Source: CAVVSD01 sp963757125
Lineage (GTDB): Bacteria; Actinomycetota; Thermoleophilia; Solirubrobacterales; Solirubrobacteraceae
Direction of reading: 5' to 3'
Assembly (NCBI GenBank): GCA_963757125.1
Contig: CAVWQP010000009.1
Coordinates: 1,922,001-1,986,000, forward strand
Length of the DNA stretch: 64,000 nt
Of the stretch, positions 62,315 to 64,000 are shown piece after piece. The notes under the pieces are model-generated. The model saw only the letters and a list, made by a program, of their open reading frames with translations. It did not search any database and had not been told where the DNA came from. Each line of letters opens with the position of its first letter. The stretch's first letter is position 1. The position numbers and the translations under genes were made by a program.

Positions 62315-63649
62315 TCAGGGGGCCACGTGGACGCCCGTTCCCGGCCCGGCGACCGGCGCGCCGTGCTCGGCGACGGTCACGCCGCGCAGCAGCGTCGTCA
62401 CGACGGCGCCGCGCAGCTCGCGGCCCGCGTACGGGGTCCAGCCCGCCTTCGAGAGCACCTGGTCGTCGGCGAGCGTGCGGCGGCCGTCGAGGTCGACGAG
62501 CACGACGTCGGCGTCCGCCCCGGGCGTGAGCGCCCCCTTGCGCCCCGCGAGCCCGAGGGCCGCTGCCGGGTTGGCGCTGTAGACGGTGACGAGCCGGCCG
62601 AGCGAGAGCCGGCCGCGGACGACGGCGTCGAGCATCAGCGGGAAGGTCGTGTCGACGCCGGGCAGGCCGAACGGGCACTCCCAGATGTCGCCCTGACCCT
62701 TCTGGGCCAGCGTCGAGGGCGCGTGATCGCTCGACAGCAGGTCGATCGCGCCGGACTCCAGCAGCGCCCACAGCCCTTCGGCGGCAGGCGCCGGCCGCGC
62801 GGGCGGCGTGAACTTGCGCGTCGGGCCGTGGCGGACGACGTCGTCCTCGTCCAGCAGCAGGTACTGCGGGCAGGTCTCCACGTCCAGACGCGCGCCCGCC
62901 GCCCGCTCGCGCTCCACGAGCTCGACGACCTCGGGCTGGCTCGCGTGGGCGATCGTCACGCGGGCGCCGGTGATGCGCGCGAGCAGCGTCGTGGTGGCGG
63001 CCGCGACGAGCTCGGCCTCCGGCGAGCGCCACAGCGGCAGGACGCCGAAGTCGTCGCGCAGCGCGCCACGCAGCTCGCGCTCGGCAGCAGCAGTCATGGC
63101 CTCGTCCTCGCAGTGCGCGAGGACGCGGATGCCCGCCTGCGCCGCCGCACGCAGCAGCGCGAGCTGGCGGGCGCTGTCGAGGCCCTCGATCCCGTGCGTG
63201 GTGCACGTGAACGCCTTCACGAACGCCGCGCCGGCCGCGGCCAGCTCCCCCGCAGCGCCGAGCGTGTCGGGCGACGCGTGCGCGCCCAGCGCGAAGTCGA
63301 CGACCGACCGCCCGGCCAGATGCGCGGCCTTGTCGCGCAGCTCGTCCGCCGTCGTCACGGGCCATCCGTGCGTGTGCTCGGCGACGCACGTGACGCCCGC
63401 GGCCGCCGCGGCGGCGGAGCCGTGGGCGAAGTCCTCGCGCTCGGTCGGCCCGGGCTCCATGAAGTGCACGTGGGAGTCGACCATCCCCGGAAGCGCCACG
63501 AGGCCGTCCGCGTCGATCGTCCGCCGCGCACGGCCCGATGGCCGCTCCGCGATGCCGGCGATCCGGCCGTCCTCGACGACGAGCGTGCCGCGACGCTCGC
63601 CCTCCGGCGTCACCAGCAGTGCGCCGGTGATCTCGAGGTCCGCGCCCAC
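62315..63649 (-). CDS. Dihydroorotase/allantoinase-family amidohydrolase
   Basis: A 444-residue amidohydrolase. Binuclear metal ligands are visible: GMVDSHVHFMEPG (residues about 55-67), the carbamylated Lys in AFVKAFTCTT near 148, His in VLAHCEDE near 177, His in VTIAHASQPE near 236 and Asp in LLSSDHAPS near 308. The sequence is near both dihydroorotase and allantoinase; the PyrC-typical neighbours (pyrB, carA) are not visible, and allantoinase is an equal possibility. It follows aspS by 12 bases and is probably cotranscribed with it. Confidence 0.82.
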   Translation of the reverse strand: MGADLEITGALLVTPEGERRGTLVVEDGRIAGIAERPSGRARRTIDADGLVALPGMVDSHVHFMEPGPTEREDFAHGSAAAAAAGVTCVAEHTHGWPVTTADELRDKAAHLAGRSVVDFALGAHASPDTLGAAGELAAAGAAFVKAFTCTTHGIEGLDSARQLALLRAAAQAGIRVLAHCEDEAMTAAAERELRGALRDDFGVLPLWRSPEAELVAAATTTLLARITGARVTIAHASQPEVVELVERERAAGARLDVETCPQYLLLDEDDVVRHGPTRKFTPPARPAPAAEGLWALLESGAIDLLSSDHAPSTLAQKGQGDIWECPFGLPGVDTTFPLMLDAVVRGRLSLGRLVTVYSANPAAALGLAGRKGALTPGADADVVLVDLDGRRTLADDQVLSKAGWTPYAGRELRGAVVTTLLRGVTVAEHGAPVAGPGTGVHVAP

Positions 63650-63661
63650 GGGCGGCGGCCC

Positions 63662-64000
63662 TCAGCGCAGCCGCAGGCCGAGCTCGCGCAGCTGGCGCTC
63701 GTCGATCTCGGCCGGCGCGCCCGTCAGCGGGTCCTGGCCGCTGGCGGTCTTCGGGAACGCGATGACGTCGCGGATCGAGTCGCGACCGGCCATGACCGCG
63801 ACGACGCGGTCGATCCCGAGCGCGATGCCGCCGTGCGGCGGCGCGCCGAAGCGCAGCGCGTCCAGCAGGAACCCGAAGCGCGACTGCGCCTCCTCCTCGT
63901 CCATGCCGAGGAGCTCGAAGACCTTGCGCTGCACGTCCTGCTCGTGGATGCGGATCGAGCCGCCGCCGAGCTCGGACCCGTCGACGACGATGTCGTAGCC
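63662..64000 (-). CDS. aspS: Aspartyl-tRNA synthetase, C-terminal part (runs off right edge)
   Basis: 112 C-terminal codons of a class II synthetase. ELGGGSIRIHEQDVQRKVFE is the AspRS motif region, and ALRFGAPPHGGIALGIDRVV is class II motif 3 with the catalytic Arg. The C-terminus (GQDPLTGAPAEIDERQLREL) is typical of bacterial AspRS and of the AspRS/AspRS-Asn type. The N-terminal part is outside the window. Confidence 0.93.
   Translation of the reverse strand, partial: GYDIVVDGSELGGGSIRIHEQDVQRKVFELLGMDEEEAQSRFGFLLDALRFGAPPHGGIALGIDRVVAVMAGRDSIRDVIAFPKTASGQDPLTGAPAEIDERQLRELGLRLR

Overview
The window is GC-rich actinobacterial chromosome, densely packed, mostly read from the minus strand, with many 4-base ATGA/GTGA overlaps and frequent GTG starts. 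It combines a type IV pilus (T4P) locus without a secretin gene (as in a monoderm) with shikimate genes, mltG, ruvX and alaS. The closest fit I can infer is a Thermoleophilia/Solirubrobacterales-type actinobacterium; no rRNA or phylogeny was available to test this. I saw no tRNA, rRNA, CRISPR array, intact IS element or prophage.

Layout. 1-9.7 kb: an edge fragment of an AbiEi-like regulator, a cupin/flavin monooxygenase pair, a frameshifted HAD phosphatase, a FUSC exporter, a NarL-type two-component pair, a GGDEF/HD-GYP enzyme and an M24 peptidase. 9.6-12.7 kb: aroQ, a fused aroK-aroB and aroC. 12.7-22.9 kb: T4P genes (pilMNO plus a two-module inner-membrane protein, prepilin peptidase pilD, minor pilins of PilX/PilW/PilV type, a third pilin, and two nearly identical major pilins). 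23-40.5 kb: a mixed block with gluQ, rnd, an LLM oxidoreductase/hydrolase pair, an alarmone-hydrolase-like HD protein, a CHR transporter, a Cu(I) ATPase, a decayed SulP transporter, a ring-cleavage dioxygenase, an LRR protein, an ArsR-SRPBCC regulator, a PAS histidine kinase, a TrmO fusion and a K+ channel. 40.5-51.4 kb: pilC, pilT, ftsH, an ActP-type symporter, pilB, aroE and mltG. 51.4-64 kb: an MFS transporter, ruvX, alaS, a GGDEF protein, an IscU-MnmA fusion, a second two-component system, a dihydroorotase-family hydrolase and the 3' end of aspS.

How the genes work together. pilB (extension motor), pilT (retraction motor), pilC (platform), pilMNO plus the two-module protein (inner-membrane alignment complex), pilD (leader peptidase) and the pilins form a near-complete T4P machine split over three sub-clusters. 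These are interleaved with aroE, aroC, aroKB and aroQ, which cover four shikimate steps plus chorismate synthase. Two enzymes of c-di-GMP turnover lie in the same window and could set pilus activity (inference).

Data quality. Four genes (HAD phosphatase, pilC, ftsH, an MFS transporter) each carry exactly one extra base that splits an otherwise well-conserved reading frame. Sequencing error is the simplest explanation, especially for ftsH and pilC, so they are annotated as single frameshifted genes. The SulP gene is different: it has lost its middle and is a true relic.
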